Shown in pieces: positions 41,407 through 50,633 of a stretch of 64,000 nt of DNA. Source of the stretch: Streptomyces albofaciens JCM 4342 (GTDB lineage Bacteria; Actinomycetota; Actinomycetes; Streptomycetales; Streptomycetaceae); assembly GCF_008634025.1 (NCBI RefSeq), contig NZ_PDCM01000002.1, positions 1,426,001 to 1,490,000 of the forward strand, in the 5' to 3' direction. Position 1 is the first letter of the stretch. Every line of letters begins with the position of its first letter. Under the pieces are notes generated by a model. That model saw only the letters and a list, made by a program, of their open reading frames with translations, was not told the DNA's origin and did not search any database. Made by a program: the position numbers and the translations under genes.

Positions 41407-41856
41407 ATGAACACCGCCACCACCGCCCTCCCCGCCACGGCCGGGGCCGCCCGCGTCGGACAGGCCCCCGCCCAGCGCGCCTTCCGTACGGCGAAAATCC
41501 TCGTCGGGACATACGGCGCGCTCGGCACCGCCGTCCTCCTCACGGTCGTCGTCCTCGCCGCCACCGGTCACGAGGTGACCTCGTTCATGTGGGGCCGGTC
41601 GGCGGGGGTGCTCGCGAGCGCGGCGGTGACCTACTGGCTGACCGTCCTCGCCGCACGGGGCAAGCGCTGGGCCTATCTGCGCGTACGGATCGTCTCGGTC
41701 GTCATGCCGGTGGTGATCGTCGCCATCGATCTGATCCCGGGCGCCCTGCCGGTGTGGTTCATCGCGGCGCAGGCCGTCTGCGCCCTCGCCATCGGCGCGA
41801 CGGCCCTCGTCACGAACGGGTCAGAACTGCGCGCCGCCTTCGCCGAGGGGCGCTGA
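41407..41856 (+). CDS. Small multispanning membrane protein
   Basis: A 149-residue protein. After an Ala-rich cytoplasmic tail of 30 residues there are four hydrophobic helices (about residues 33-52, 60-82, 95-112 and 116-137). No catalytic motif is visible and I do not recognise a family. It is expressed divergently from the two-component system and its promoter carries the palindromes, so it is the likely target, as in Lia/VraSR-type envelope-stress loci. The final 36 bp overlap the convergent thioesterase gene. Confidence 0.78.
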   Translation: MNTATTALPATAGAARVGQAPAQRAFRTAKILVGTYGALGTAVLLTVVVLAATGHEVTSFMWGRSAGVLASAAVTYWLTVLAARGKRWAYLRVRIVSVVMPVVIVAIDLIPGALPVWFIAAQAVCALAIGATALVTNGSELRAAFAEGR

Positions 41857-42612
41857 TCCGCCGGGGCCGGTCCCCAGCGCGAACCGCTCGACCGCGCGGC
41901 ACACCGCGGCCGCGTGGTCGGCGAGGTAGAAGTGGCCGCCGGAGAAGGTCTCCTCGTGGTATTCGGCCACGGTGTGGGCCTTCCAGGCGGCCGCTTCCTC
42001 GCGGGTCACCCGGGGGTCCGCGTCGCCGGTGAGGCACAGGAGCGGGATGTCGAGCACGGCGTCGGCCGGGGGCCGGTACGTCTCGACCACGCGGTAGTCG
42101 TTGCGGATGGCCGGGAGGAACAGCCGTACCAGGTCCCGGTCGGCCAGCAGTTGGCCGTCGGTGCCGTCCAGGCGGGCGACCTCGTCGAGGAGTTCCTCGT
42201 CGGTGCCCTCGTGGATGTTCCGCTCCGCCCGGAACATCGAGGGGGCGCGGCGCCCGGACACGACCAGTCTGCGCTCCGCGGGCCGCCCGCGTTCCGCCAG
42301 CCGCCGGGCGGCCTCGAAGGCGACGGACGCGCCCATGCTGTGTCCGAAGAGCACCAGCGGGGTGGGGTCGTGCGGGCTCAGGCGGGCGACCACCTCATCG
42401 GCCAGGCCTTCCACGGAGGTGACGAAGGGGTCGTTCCACCGGTCCTGGCGTCCGGGGTACTGGATCGCCGACACGTCGATCCGTTCTCCGAGGTGGGCGG
42501 CGAACGGCCGGTAGTACGAGGCGGATCCCCCGGCGTGCGGGAAGAATATGAGGTGGGCGGCGGGCCGCGGCCCCCGGCGTATGTCGCGTATCCAAGCGCT
42601 CTTCCCCGTCAT
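41821..42612 (-). CDS. Type II thioesterase (alpha/beta hydrolase)
   Basis: A 263-residue proofreading thioesterase of polyketide/NRPS type, which frees stalled acyl groups from carrier proteins. The nucleophile is Ser92 in LFGHSMGAS; the oxyanion region is FFPHAGGSASYY; Asp199 in GDADPRV and His227 in SGGHFYL complete the triad. The length and the PGRQDRWNDP motif are characteristic. It is orphaned: no NRPS or PKS gene adjoins it within several kb. The nearest assembly-line-related genes are at the right edge of the window. It may serve a cluster elsewhere in trans. Confidence 0.92.
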   Translation of the reverse strand: MTGKSAWIRDIRRGPRPAAHLIFFPHAGGSASYYRPFAAHLGERIDVSAIQYPGRQDRWNDPFVTSVEGLADEVVARLSPHDPTPLVLFGHSMGASVAFEAARRLAERGRPAERRLVVSGRRAPSMFRAERNIHEGTDEELLDEVARLDGTDGQLLADRDLVRLFLPAIRNDYRVVETYRPPADAVLDIPLLCLTGDADPRVTREEAAAWKAHTVAEYHEETFSGGHFYLADHAAAVCRAVERFALGTGPGGSAPLGEGGAQF

Positions 42613-42744
42613 GTATTTGTGCTCCCGTGCTGGTGGGCCGATGGTCGGGCGTGCTCGTCCACGGCTCGCCGGACCTTCGCCGAAGCGCCCGCGGACGGGT
42701 CAAGGATGACCGGTCCGGGGTGTTTCGGGCCAGCAGGGATTCGA

Positions 42745-44181
42745 TCAAGGTCGGGACAGTGCCGCGGCTCCTTGCGCCGCCTGCTCGGCGGCCCGCGTCC
42801 GGGCGGCGGCCGCCTTGGCGGTCTCGCCGAGCCGGTCGGCCAGGCGCGCCTGGGCCAGCCAGTTGTACGGGCACACCGGGCGCAGGCCGATGCGCTCGCT
42901 GAGCAGGGTGCGGGCCGTCTCGTGGCGCCCGGCGCGCAGCGCCGCCTCCAGCAGCGTCTTCTGTACGGCGTCCCGCTGGGCGTGGCTGCCGCCGTAGGTG
43001 TGCAGGCGGTAGCGGATGGGGGCGAGCAGGTCGACCGCGTCCCCGTACCGGCCCTGCCCGTAGGCGATCAGGGCGCGGCAGACGGGCAGGCCGATGCCGG
43101 CGGTCATGGCGTGGTTGGACGGTTCGGGCGGGGTGCGGCCGAGCCACGCCGTGCGGTCCGCGACGAGGCGTTCGGCGTCGGCCAGGCGGCCGGCGCCGAC
43201 GTACGCCATGACGGCGTGCACGTCGTTGAAGGCGTAGTACGGCGGGTCCTGGCGGGCCGCCCAGGCGTCGGCGAGGCGCGGCCAGCGGTCGCCGGTGGCG
43301 CGGTCGGCCAGCAGCAGGCGCCACAGCAGGGCCGCGGCGTCGAGGAGTTCCATCGCGAGTCCGGCGGACTCCTCGTGGTGCAGTACGGCGTCGTAGATGT
43401 CGAGCGCCCGCGCGGTGTCGCCTGCTTCGAGGGCGTAGAGGCAGTAGTGCCACCAGTTGTGGACGTTGAGGTAGTTGCCGGAGGCCCAGTCGTCGGTGCG
43501 GGCGTCCAGGAAGCGGATGCCCTCGGCGAACTGCCCCTGCATCTCGTACGTGTGCACGACCGCGTGGATGCCCCACACGTCGCGGGGGTGGTGCTCGACG
43601 GCGGCCAGGCCGGCTTCCCGCGCGCGGGCGTAGTGGCCCGATTCCTCCAGGCCGAAGGCGTACATGCCCAGGAGGTGGCCGTGGTGCGGGTCGTCCTCGG
43701 GCCAGGCGGTCAGCGCGCCGCCGACGCGGTCGCGCAGGCGGTCGGCGTCGCCGGTGAGGAAGTCGATCTGGTGGCCGGTGGCCAGCGCGAGTGCGTCCCG
43801 CGGGTGGGCGACGGTCAGTTCGCCGAGGATCCGCCCGGCCCGGTGGATGTCCCCGTCCAGCCAGGCGGTGGCGGCGGCGAGGTGCATCCGTTCGCGGGGT
43901 GTCGGCTCCTCGGTGCGTACGCCGTCCGTGAAGCGCGTGAAGGCTTCCTTGGCGGCGGTGGCGTCCTTCTCCTCCGTACCGAGCAGGCCGAGGTAGGCGG
44001 CGAGGACGTTGCCCATGACGGACTCCGGCGCGGCTTCCAGGAGGGCCTGCGAGGCGTCGGCGACCTCGCCGCGGAAGAAGAGGAGGGCGTCCAGCGCGTC
44101 CTCGTAGTGGGACACGGCTTCCGCGCCGGTCCGGGACATCGCGTGACCGTGCCGGTCACACACCGTTCGCGGCGTCATCAT
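42745..44181 (-). CDS. TTC38-like tetratricopeptide repeat protein
   Basis: A 478-residue helical-repeat protein. It begins MMTPRTVCDRHGHAMSRTGA then SHYEDALDALLFFRGEVADA. The landmarks HPRDALALATGHQIDFLTGD, MYAFGLEESGHYARAREAGL, HHPRDVWGIHAVVHTYEMQG and YLNVHNWWHYCLYALEAGD match the tetratricopeptide repeat protein 38 (TTC38) family. The helix-turn-helix units span the whole chain. Family function is unknown. The start behind GGGAGGAGCCG gives two adjacent ATG codons. It is divergent from the metalloprotease. Confidence 0.8.
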   Translation of the reverse strand: MMTPRTVCDRHGHAMSRTGAEAVSHYEDALDALLFFRGEVADASQALLEAAPESVMGNVLAAYLGLLGTEEKDATAAKEAFTRFTDGVRTEEPTPRERMHLAAATAWLDGDIHRAGRILGELTVAHPRDALALATGHQIDFLTGDADRLRDRVGGALTAWPEDDPHHGHLLGMYAFGLEESGHYARAREAGLAAVEHHPRDVWGIHAVVHTYEMQGQFAEGIRFLDARTDDWASGNYLNVHNWWHYCLYALEAGDTARALDIYDAVLHHEESAGLAMELLDAAALLWRLLLADRATGDRWPRLADAWAARQDPPYYAFNDVHAVMAYVGAGRLADAERLVADRTAWLGRTPPEPSNHAMTAGIGLPVCRALIAYGQGRYGDAVDLLAPIRYRLHTYGGSHAQRDAVQKTLLEAALRAGRHETARTLLSERIGLRPVCPYNWLAQARLADRLGETAKAAAARTRAAEQAAQGAAALSRP

Positions 44182-44299
44182 CGGCTCCTCCCGACACTCT
44201 GGCGTCACTCCGTCCCCCGCCTTACCGTGGCAGCGGTAGGAATTCTGTTCGATCACCTTGTCATGTCCTGGACTTGAAACCACAGACAAGAGGTGCGCC

Positions 44300-46330
44300 T
44301 TGTTCCTTCCCCGCAGACCGGCCCGCCCATACCGCGGCAGGGCCGGCAGGCTGGGTGTTCTCGCCCTCCTCCTCGGTGTCCTGGCCACCGTCGCCGCAGG
44401 CCCCGCGCGGGCGCTCCCCGAGGCCGCGCCCGCGGCCCGGCCCCCGCTCGTCCAGCCCGTCGACCCGCAGAACTGGCGCAATCCCGACGACATGACCTGG
44501 GCCGAGCACCGTGCGGTCCCGGGCACCAACTGGGCCGACCCGGCCGTCAAGCCCACCAAGCGCATGTTCAAGGGCGCGCTGGTCCTGCTGGACTACCCGG
44601 ACGAGGACTTCAGCGTCACCCGGCCCGCCGGATCGACCGTCTTCGGCAACCCGCAGCCCGCCGCCCACGACATCCCCCGCGCGCAGGTGCCCGCGTTCTA
44701 CCGGGACTTCCTCAACAAGCCGGGCAAGCTCAACCACGGCCACACCATCAACGAGTACTGGATGGAGGACTCCGGCGGCCGGCTCGGCGTCGAGCTGACC
44801 GCGTTCGGCGTCTACCGGATGCCGTACAAGTCGTACCAGTACGGCATCGAGCCGTCGATGAACCCCGGCGCCTGCCCCGTCGGCGACAGCTGCGGCAAGA
44901 ACATCCGCACCGACGGCAAGGCGGCCTGGACCGCCGATGTGGGCAGCGCGGAGACCAAGAAGTACGACTTCGTCTTCTACCTGACGGCCGGGCAGGACGA
45001 GTCCGCCGCCTGGCAGGAGTTCGGGCAGATGAAGTTCGCCTCGCCGCAGGACGTGCCGGCGGCGTTCGGGCCGCCCTCCCCCATCGAGGGAGGCGGCAAC
45101 GCGGCCCGTACCCGCTATGTTCCGTGGACCTCCTGGAAGGCCGCCGCCCGCATCTGGCCCAACGCCGAGACCGGCTCCTCGACCCAGGCCGAGAGCTCCG
45201 GCATGGCCGTGTACGCGCACGAGTTCAGCCACATCCTGGGCATCGCGGACAACTACAACAACCCGTACGGCACCCCGCTGCGCCGCGCCTACACCGGCAT
45301 CTGGAGCATGCTCTCGCGCGGCTCCTTCAACGGGCCGGGCGGCCCGCACACCCGCTGGCAGATCCCGGCCGCCAACGGCGCCTCGATGGGCTCGCAGCAC
45401 GTCCTGCGCGACAAGCTCAAGCTCGGCATCGTGGACGGGAAGAACGTGCTGCGCCTGGACCGGGACGCGCTGAAGACGTCCGGGGTCGCCGTCGCCCGGG
45501 TCACCGCGCGCTCCGCGCCGCCCGGCGACAAGGGCCTGTCCGGCGTGAACATCACCATGGGCCGGGACCTGGCGCCGCCCTGCTCCACCGAAACGAACCC
45601 GCTGTGCGACGGCGGCGGCTACGACAACTACACCGTCGAGGTCGTGGACCGGATGGGCATGGACTCCTTCACCCCGGACCACGGGGTGCTGCTGAGCAAG
45701 ACCAAGAACGAGGACCGGGCGCCGTTCGCGTGGGTGATCGACGCCCACCCGGAGGACATCCGCATGGTGGACTTCCGGCGCCCCGACGGCACCCCGCAGA
45801 TGATCACCATGGGTGACTACCGGCAGCTCAGCGACGCGCTGTTCCACGCGGGCGCGGACTCCGGCAGCCAGTACGAGTACGTCGACCGGGCCAACCGGCT
45901 GCACTTCTACGTCCTGGACATCCAGCGGGACGGGAAGGGCGTCCTCAGCTACACCGTCGCCGTCCGCTCCCTGGACGGCGCGGGCCCGCAGCGCCGCGGC
46001 GTGCAGCTGCGGCACGGCACCGCGTACGGCGCGCCCGCCAAGGGCCGGGCCGTGTGCGCCTTCCCGCTGACCAACACCGGGCGGCCGGGCAAGGGCGGCG
46101 CGCACCTGGACTCGGACGTGTACCGGCTGACGGCCACCGCCGCCGGGCGCGGCTGGTCCGCGTGGCTGCCGAACCGGCTGGCCACCGCCAGGGCGGGGAG
46201 CACGGTGAGCGTTCCGGTGGCGGTCGCGGCGGAGCCGGGTGCCGCCCGGCACGGCCGGGTCGTCCTGAAGGCCCGCTCCGAGAGCGATCCGCGCAAGTCC
46301 GTACGGGCCACCTGCACGCTCGGCCGCTGA
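44300..46330 (+). CDS. Secreted M6-family metalloprotease
   Basis: A 676-residue exported peptidase. The signal peptide covers RRPARPYRGRAGRLGVLALL, then LGVLATVAAGPARA. The catalytic motif HEFSHILGIADNYNNP holds His307 and His311 with Glu308 and a downstream Asp as likely third ligand; GIWSMLSRG is the M6-type Met-turn region. The C-terminal third is beta-rich (a protease-associated/adhesive type domain). The TTG at 44300 is chosen because AAGAGGTGCGCC precedes it; an in-frame ATG at 44258 lacks a ribosome site. It ends at a strong hairpin. Confidence 0.83.
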   Translation: MFLPRRPARPYRGRAGRLGVLALLLGVLATVAAGPARALPEAAPAARPPLVQPVDPQNWRNPDDMTWAEHRAVPGTNWADPAVKPTKRMFKGALVLLDYPDEDFSVTRPAGSTVFGNPQPAAHDIPRAQVPAFYRDFLNKPGKLNHGHTINEYWMEDSGGRLGVELTAFGVYRMPYKSYQYGIEPSMNPGACPVGDSCGKNIRTDGKAAWTADVGSAETKKYDFVFYLTAGQDESAAWQEFGQMKFASPQDVPAAFGPPSPIEGGGNAARTRYVPWTSWKAAARIWPNAETGSSTQAESSGMAVYAHEFSHILGIADNYNNPYGTPLRRAYTGIWSMLSRGSFNGPGGPHTRWQIPAANGASMGSQHVLRDKLKLGIVDGKNVLRLDRDALKTSGVAVARVTARSAPPGDKGLSGVNITMGRDLAPPCSTETNPLCDGGGYDNYTVEVVDRMGMDSFTPDHGVLLSKTKNEDRAPFAWVIDAHPEDIRMVDFRRPDGTPQMITMGDYRQLSDALFHAGADSGSQYEYVDRANRLHFYVLDIQRDGKGVLSYTVAVRSLDGAGPQRRGVQLRHGTAYGAPAKGRAVCAFPLTNTGRPGKGGAHLDSDVYRLTATAAGRGWSAWLPNRLATARAGSTVSVPVAVAAEPGAARHGRVVLKARSESDPRKSVRATCTLGR

Positions 46331-46343
46331 CCGGGTGTACGGG

Positions 46344-46374
46344 CCGTGCCGCTCACCCCGGGTGAGCGGCACGG
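46344..46374. terminator. Bidirectional terminator between metalloprotease and PlsC genes
   Basis: CCGTGCCGCTCACCC (46344-46358) pairs perfectly with GGGTGAGCGGCACGG (46360-46374) (effective loop 3-5 nt). It separates two convergent genes. Confidence 0.8.
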
Positions 46375-46389
46375 AGGCCGGCGTTCCGG

Positions 46390-47118
46390 TCAGCTGGCGC
46401 GAGCGGCCGGCACACCCGCCAGGCCCCCGGTACCGCCCGCGTACCCGGCGCGCGCCTTGGCCTCGGCCGCGTAGGTGTCGACGTACTCCTGCCCGGACAG
46501 CTTCAGGATGGCGTACATGATCTCGTCCGTGACGGCGCGCAGCACCAGCCGCTGGTCGGCCAGCCCGGCGTAGCGGGAGAAGTCCAGCGGCTCCCCGAAG
46601 CGGATGACGATCGGGACGACCCGCGGCAGCCGGCGGCCGGCCGGCTGGGCCTCGAACGTCCCGATCATCGCGCACGGGATCACCGGCGCGCCGGTCCGCA
46701 GCGCCATCTCCGCCACCCCGGTGCGGCCCTTGTACATCCGGCCGTCGTGCGAGCGGGTGCCCTCCGGGTAGATGCCGAGGAGTTCCCCGCGGCGGAGCAC
46801 CTTGATCCCCTCCTCGACGGCGGCCTGCCCGGCGCCGCGCCCCGAGCGGTCCACCGGGATCTGCCCGCAGCCCCGGAAGAAGGCCGCCGTCAGCCGCCCC
46901 TTGATCCCTCGCCCGGTGAAGTACTCCTGCTTGCACAGGAACGTGATCCGGCGCTTGACCGTGGCCGGCATCAGGAAGCTGTCGCAGAAGGAGAGGTGGT
47001 TGCCCGCGATGACGGCCGCGCCCGACTCCGGCAGGTGTTCCAGCCCTTCGACGCGGGGGCGGAACAGGCACCGCAGCAGCGGCACGAGGACGATGGATTT
47101 GAACAGGTGATAGAACAT
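46390..47118 (-). CDS. 1-acyl-sn-glycerol-3-phosphate acyltransferase (PlsC family)
   Basis: A 242-residue membrane-associated acyltransferase that adds an acyl chain in phosphatidic-acid synthesis. The catalytic NHxxxxD motif is NHLSFCDS (His41, Asp46) and the glycerophosphate-binding motif is YPEGTRS at 117-123, with VIPCAMIGTFEAQPAG following. An N-terminal hydrophobic helix (MFYHLFKSIVLVPLLRCLF) anchors it. The Ala/Gly-rich tail is typical of actinobacterial members. It stands alone. Confidence 0.9.
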   Translation of the reverse strand: MFYHLFKSIVLVPLLRCLFRPRVEGLEHLPESGAAVIAGNHLSFCDSFLMPATVKRRITFLCKQEYFTGRGIKGRLTAAFFRGCGQIPVDRSGRGAGQAAVEEGIKVLRRGELLGIYPEGTRSHDGRMYKGRTGVAEMALRTGAPVIPCAMIGTFEAQPAGRRLPRVVPIVIRFGEPLDFSRYAGLADQRLVLRAVTDEIMYAILKLSGQEYVDTYAAEAKARAGYAGGTGGLAGVPAARAS

Positions 47119-47258
47119 GTGACTGATCCCCTCCCCAGAGTGATCCCCCCGCGTCGGGGGACGGTAGTGCCGCTCCGGGGCGGGAGGGAGAGGGCCTATT
47201 GAGCCACCGTCATATCGGGGCGCGAAGGCGATGGATCACGCCACACCCGGGGGCGCGG

Positions 47259-48359
47259 TCACCGGTTCGCCGGTGTCTCGTCGGCGAACACCTTGGTCAC
47301 CACGCGCCCGTCCGCGGTCAGATAGCCGTGCAGCATGCCCTCGCTGCTGTGCGGGGCGTCGAACACGCCCTGGGCGTTCAGCGCGATCACCCCGCCCGTG
47401 CCGCCCAGCTTCGGCAGCCGCTCGACCAGCACCTCGTACGCGGCGGTGGCCAGGTCCCGCCCGCCGAACTCGATCAGGTGGGAGATGGTGGCGGTGGCGG
47501 CGCCCCGGAGGAACACCTCGCCCGCTCCGGTGGCGCTGGCCGCGACGGTGCTGTTCTTGGCGTAGGTGCCCGCGCCGACGACGGGCGAGTCGCCGACCCG
47601 GCCCGCCATCTTGTTGGTCAGACCGCCCGTGGAGGTGGCCGCAGCCAGGTTCCGCTTCCCGTCCACGGCCACCGCGCCCACCGTTCCCTGGGTCAGCGTC
47701 CGGCCGGGCCCCTTCGTCCGGCCCTTGGCCTTCATCAGCTCCTGCCAGCGCCTCTCGGTCCAGTAGTAGTCCTGGGTCACGGTCGGCAGGCCGCTGCGGG
47801 CCGCGAAGTCGTCGGCTCCCTGGCCCGCCAGCAGGACGTGCTTGGTCTTCTCCATCACCAGCCGCGCGGCGGAGACGGGGTTGCGGACATGGCGTACGCC
47901 CGCCACGGCGCCCGCGGCCAGGTCCGAGCCGCGCATGACCGACGCGTCCAGCTCGTGGCCCGCGTCCTCGTTGATCACCGCGCCCTTGCCCGCGTTGAAC
48001 AGCGGGTCGTCCTCCAGCCTGCGGACCGCGGCCTCGGTCGCCGCGACGCTGCTGCCGCCCTTGGCCAGGACCTTCTGTCCGGCGCGCAGCGCCCCGGCCA
48101 GTCCGTCGCGGTACGCCTTCTCCTGGGCCGGAGTGGTGTCCTCGCGCTTCAGCGCGGTGCCCGCGCCGCCGTGCACGGCGATGACGACGTGGCGGGCGTC
48201 CGGGCGCGGCTTGCCCTGGGCGGCCTGCGCCCCGACGGGCCCGGCGGCGCCGGGGCGGCCCGCGGAGACCGCGCTGCCGGGCACGGTCGCCAGCAGCGCG
48301 GCCACGGTCAGCGCCCCTGCTCCGACCGTCATCGTGCGCCGTGTCGAGTTCCTGGTCAT
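47259..48359 (-). CDS. Exported isoaspartyl peptidase / plant-type L-asparaginase (Ntn hydrolase)
   Basis: A 366-residue self-cleaving Ntn hydrolase. The signal peptide (RTMTVGAGALTVAALLATVP) and a low-complexity linker of about 20 residues precede the fold. The alpha domain has VVIAVHGGAGTALKREDTTP and NAGKGAVINEDAGHELDAS. Cleavage should fall before Thr226 in TLTQGTVGAV, the N-terminal nucleophile of the beta subunit; the substrate Thr and Gly sites are in STGGLTNKMAGRVGDSPVVG. Family members hydrolyse isoaspartyl dipeptides and asparagine. The signal peptide places this one outside the cell. The ATG follows GAGGGAGTGAGCCC. Confidence 0.92.
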   Translation of the reverse strand: MTRNSTRRTMTVGAGALTVAALLATVPGSAVSAGRPGAAGPVGAQAAQGKPRPDARHVVIAVHGGAGTALKREDTTPAQEKAYRDGLAGALRAGQKVLAKGGSSVAATEAAVRRLEDDPLFNAGKGAVINEDAGHELDASVMRGSDLAAGAVAGVRHVRNPVSAARLVMEKTKHVLLAGQGADDFAARSGLPTVTQDYYWTERRWQELMKAKGRTKGPGRTLTQGTVGAVAVDGKRNLAAATSTGGLTNKMAGRVGDSPVVGAGTYAKNSTVAASATGAGEVFLRGAATATISHLIEFGGRDLATAAYEVLVERLPKLGGTGGVIALNAQGVFDAPHSSEGMLHGYLTADGRVVTKVFADETPANR

Positions 48360-48403
48360 GGGCTCACTCCCTCGGAAAAAGAAGGTCACTCCCCGGAAAG
48401 ACG

Positions 48404-48433
48404 GCTGCCCGCCCCGGGTGTCGGGGCGGGCGG
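48404..48433 (-). terminator. Terminator of the phospholipase C gene
   Basis: GCTGCCCGCCCC (48404-48415) pairs with GGGGCGGGCGGC (48423-48434) over a short loop, just after the phospholipase stop codon and before the asparaginase gene. Confidence 0.68.
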
Positions 48434-48439
48434 CCGGCG

Positions 48440-50515
48440 TCATGCCGTACGGATCGCGGGATCGCTCACGCCCTCGGCGCCGGTCTCCACGTGACCGGCG
48501 AACCGGCGCAGGAAGGTCTCGTCCGCGTCGCAGACCACGGACACGTCGTACCACCGCTTGCCCGCCCTCAGGTCCACGGTGTGCGTCACCCGCTGCCCGG
48601 GCCGCACGGTGATCTTCCGGGAGGCGCCGCCGTACGCGTCGGTGAGGGTGAGGGTACGGGCGCCGTCACCCGCGTTGGTCAGCGTCAGACCGAGGTTCCC
48701 GGTGGCCTTGTCGTGGCGCGCGGTCACCTCGGGGCCCGCCGCCTTGCCGGGGCCCCTGAAGGTGCGCAGGAAGCCGTTCGGCCCGTACACCGACAGGTCG
48801 TAGGTGCCCTTCGAGTACACCGTGTTCCAGCTGTCCGAGATCTCCTTGCCGCGCTCGGTGGTGTACGTCCACGGGCCGTCGCCGCGGTTCGGCGCCGTGA
48901 CGTGGAACTGCGCGCCGGCCTCGGCACCGCCGCTGAACGTCAGCCGGAACTTCCCGGCCGCGACGTCGGCCGCCCCGTCCACGTACGGCGCGTACCGCAG
49001 CGGCCGGGTGCGCCGCGTGCCCCGCTCCTGTCCGGGCAGGCTGCCCCGCGCCGGCGGGACGGGGTGGAAGTCGTCGGGCTTGGGCTTGGTGGGCGCGTAG
49101 CCTCCGGTGTCCGGCAGCGCGCCCGGATTCCCGGTCCTGCTGAAGTCGAAGGCCGAGGTCAGATCGCCGCAGACGGTGCGGCGCCAAGGCGAGATGTGCG
49201 GCTCGGTCACCCCGAAGCGGCGCTCCATGAAGCGGATGACCGAGGTGTGGTCGAAGGTCTCGGAGCAGACGTATCCGCCGGTGCTCCAGGGGGAGACGAC
49301 GAGCATCGGCACCCGCTGGCCGAGGCCGTACGGCCCTGCCTGGTAGCCGTTGCCGCCCTTGTAGTGCTCCCGTTCGGTGGAGACGGTGGAAAGGCCCTGG
49401 TTCGCGTCGGCCGGCGGGTACGGCGGTACGACGTGGTCGAAGAAGCCGTCGTTCTCGTCGTAGGTGATGAACAGGGCGGTCCTGCTCCACACCTTCGGGT
49501 CGGACGTCAGCACGTCCAGCACCTTGGAGATGTACCAGGCGCCGTAGTTGGCGGGCCAGCTCGGGTGCTCGGTGTACGCCTCGGGGCAGGCGATCCAGGA
49601 GATCTTCGGCAGCGTGCCGTTCTTCACGTCGGCGCGCAGGTCGTCGAGGAGCTGCCCGCCGCCCTTCACGTTCGAGCCCCGCCGGGCCTTCTCGTACAGC
49701 GGGTCGCCCGGCTTGGCGTTACGGAAGCTGTTGAAATACAGCAGCGAGTTGTCGCCGTAGTTGCCGCGGTACGGATCGTTCTTGAGCCAGCCCCAGTGGC
49801 CGGCCGCGTCCAGGCCGTCGCCGATGTCCTGGTAGATCTTCCAGGAGACGCCCTTCGCCTCCAGCCGCTCGGGGTACGTCGTCCAGCTGTAGCCCTTCTC
49901 GTCGTTGCCGAGGACCGGGCCGCTGGGGTCGCCGACGCCCTTGCCGTCGTTGCCCGTGTGACCGGTCCACAGGTAGTAGCGGTTCGGGTCGGTGGAGCCG
50001 ATGAAGGAGCAGTGGTAGGCGTCGCAGACGGTGAAGGTGTCGGCGAGCGCGAAGTGGAACGGGATGTCCTTGCGCGCGAGGTGCGCCATCGTCGTGGCCG
50101 TCTTGGCGGGTATCCACTGGTCGTAGCGGCCTTCGGCGAACGCCCGGTGGCTGCCGGCCCAGTCGTGGTTGAGGTCCTCGATGAAGACCAGGCCCAGGTC
50201 GTCGTCCTCGACCTGCGGCCGGAACGGCAGCACCTCCCTGCCCTTGCCGTCCGTCTGGTGCCACACCGGTTTGCCGCTGGGCAGCGGCACCGGCCGCGGG
50301 TCGCCGAAGCCCCGTACACCGCGCAAAGTGCCGAAGTAGTGGTCGAAGGACCGGTTCTCCTGCATCAGCACGACGATGTGCTCGACGTCCTCGATGCTGC
50401 CGGTGCGGCGGTGCGCCGGAATCGCGGCGGCGCGGGCGATGCTCTCGGACAGCACGGAGAACGCGGCGGCCCCGCCGGAGAGTTGCAGGAACCGACGCCG
50501 GTTGAGTTCGGGCAT
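48440..50515 (-). CDS. Tat-exported phosphocholine-type phospholipase C
   Basis: A 691-residue acid-phosphatase-superfamily phospholipase C. The N-terminus has a twin-arginine motif (NRRRFLQLSG) and hydrophobic segment. The catalytic domain shows EHIVVLMQENRSFDHYFGTL, RGVRGFGDP, NHDWAGSHRAF, CSFIGSTDPNRYYLWTG and FITYDENDGFFDHVVPP with a later FDHTSVIRFME. Two C-terminal beta domains (DUF756 type, about 520-680) end the chain. It would release phosphorylated headgroups and diacylglycerol from lipids. A four-unit PhoP-box-like array lies upstream, so it should be induced by phosphate starvation. The ATG at 50515 follows CAAGGGGTCA at long spacing. Confidence 0.94.
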   Translation of the reverse strand: MPELNRRRFLQLSGGAAAFSVLSESIARAAAIPAHRRTGSIEDVEHIVVLMQENRSFDHYFGTLRGVRGFGDPRPVPLPSGKPVWHQTDGKGREVLPFRPQVEDDDLGLVFIEDLNHDWAGSHRAFAEGRYDQWIPAKTATTMAHLARKDIPFHFALADTFTVCDAYHCSFIGSTDPNRYYLWTGHTGNDGKGVGDPSGPVLGNDEKGYSWTTYPERLEAKGVSWKIYQDIGDGLDAAGHWGWLKNDPYRGNYGDNSLLYFNSFRNAKPGDPLYEKARRGSNVKGGGQLLDDLRADVKNGTLPKISWIACPEAYTEHPSWPANYGAWYISKVLDVLTSDPKVWSRTALFITYDENDGFFDHVVPPYPPADANQGLSTVSTEREHYKGGNGYQAGPYGLGQRVPMLVVSPWSTGGYVCSETFDHTSVIRFMERRFGVTEPHISPWRRTVCGDLTSAFDFSRTGNPGALPDTGGYAPTKPKPDDFHPVPPARGSLPGQERGTRRTRPLRYAPYVDGAADVAAGKFRLTFSGGAEAGAQFHVTAPNRGDGPWTYTTERGKEISDSWNTVYSKGTYDLSVYGPNGFLRTFRGPGKAAGPEVTARHDKATGNLGLTLTNAGDGARTLTLTDAYGGASRKITVRPGQRVTHTVDLRAGKRWYDVSVVCDADETFLRRFAGHVETGAEGVSDPAIRTA

Positions 50516-50589
50516 GGCTGAAATGACCCCTTGGGTGGGAGACAACGGGCGCGTCTGGAGTGTTCCAAGAGGAACGAGGCCGTGGGAAG

Positions 50590-50633
50590 ACGTCGTGACA
50601 CAGGGGTGAAAAGACGCAAGACAGGACGTGAAC
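50590..50633 (-). promoter_or_regulatory. PHO box upstream of the phospholipase C gene
   Basis: Read on the minus strand, four consecutive 11-bp units lie end to end: GTTCACGTCCT (50633-50623), GTCTTGCGTCT (50622-50612), TTTCACCCCTG (50611-50601) and TGTCACGACGT (50600-50590). Units 1, 3 and 4 have the TCAC core of the Streptomyces PhoP direct-repeat consensus (GTTCACC-type); unit 2 is degenerate. Distance to the ATG is about 75 bp, right for overlap with the -35 region. Confidence 0.7.
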
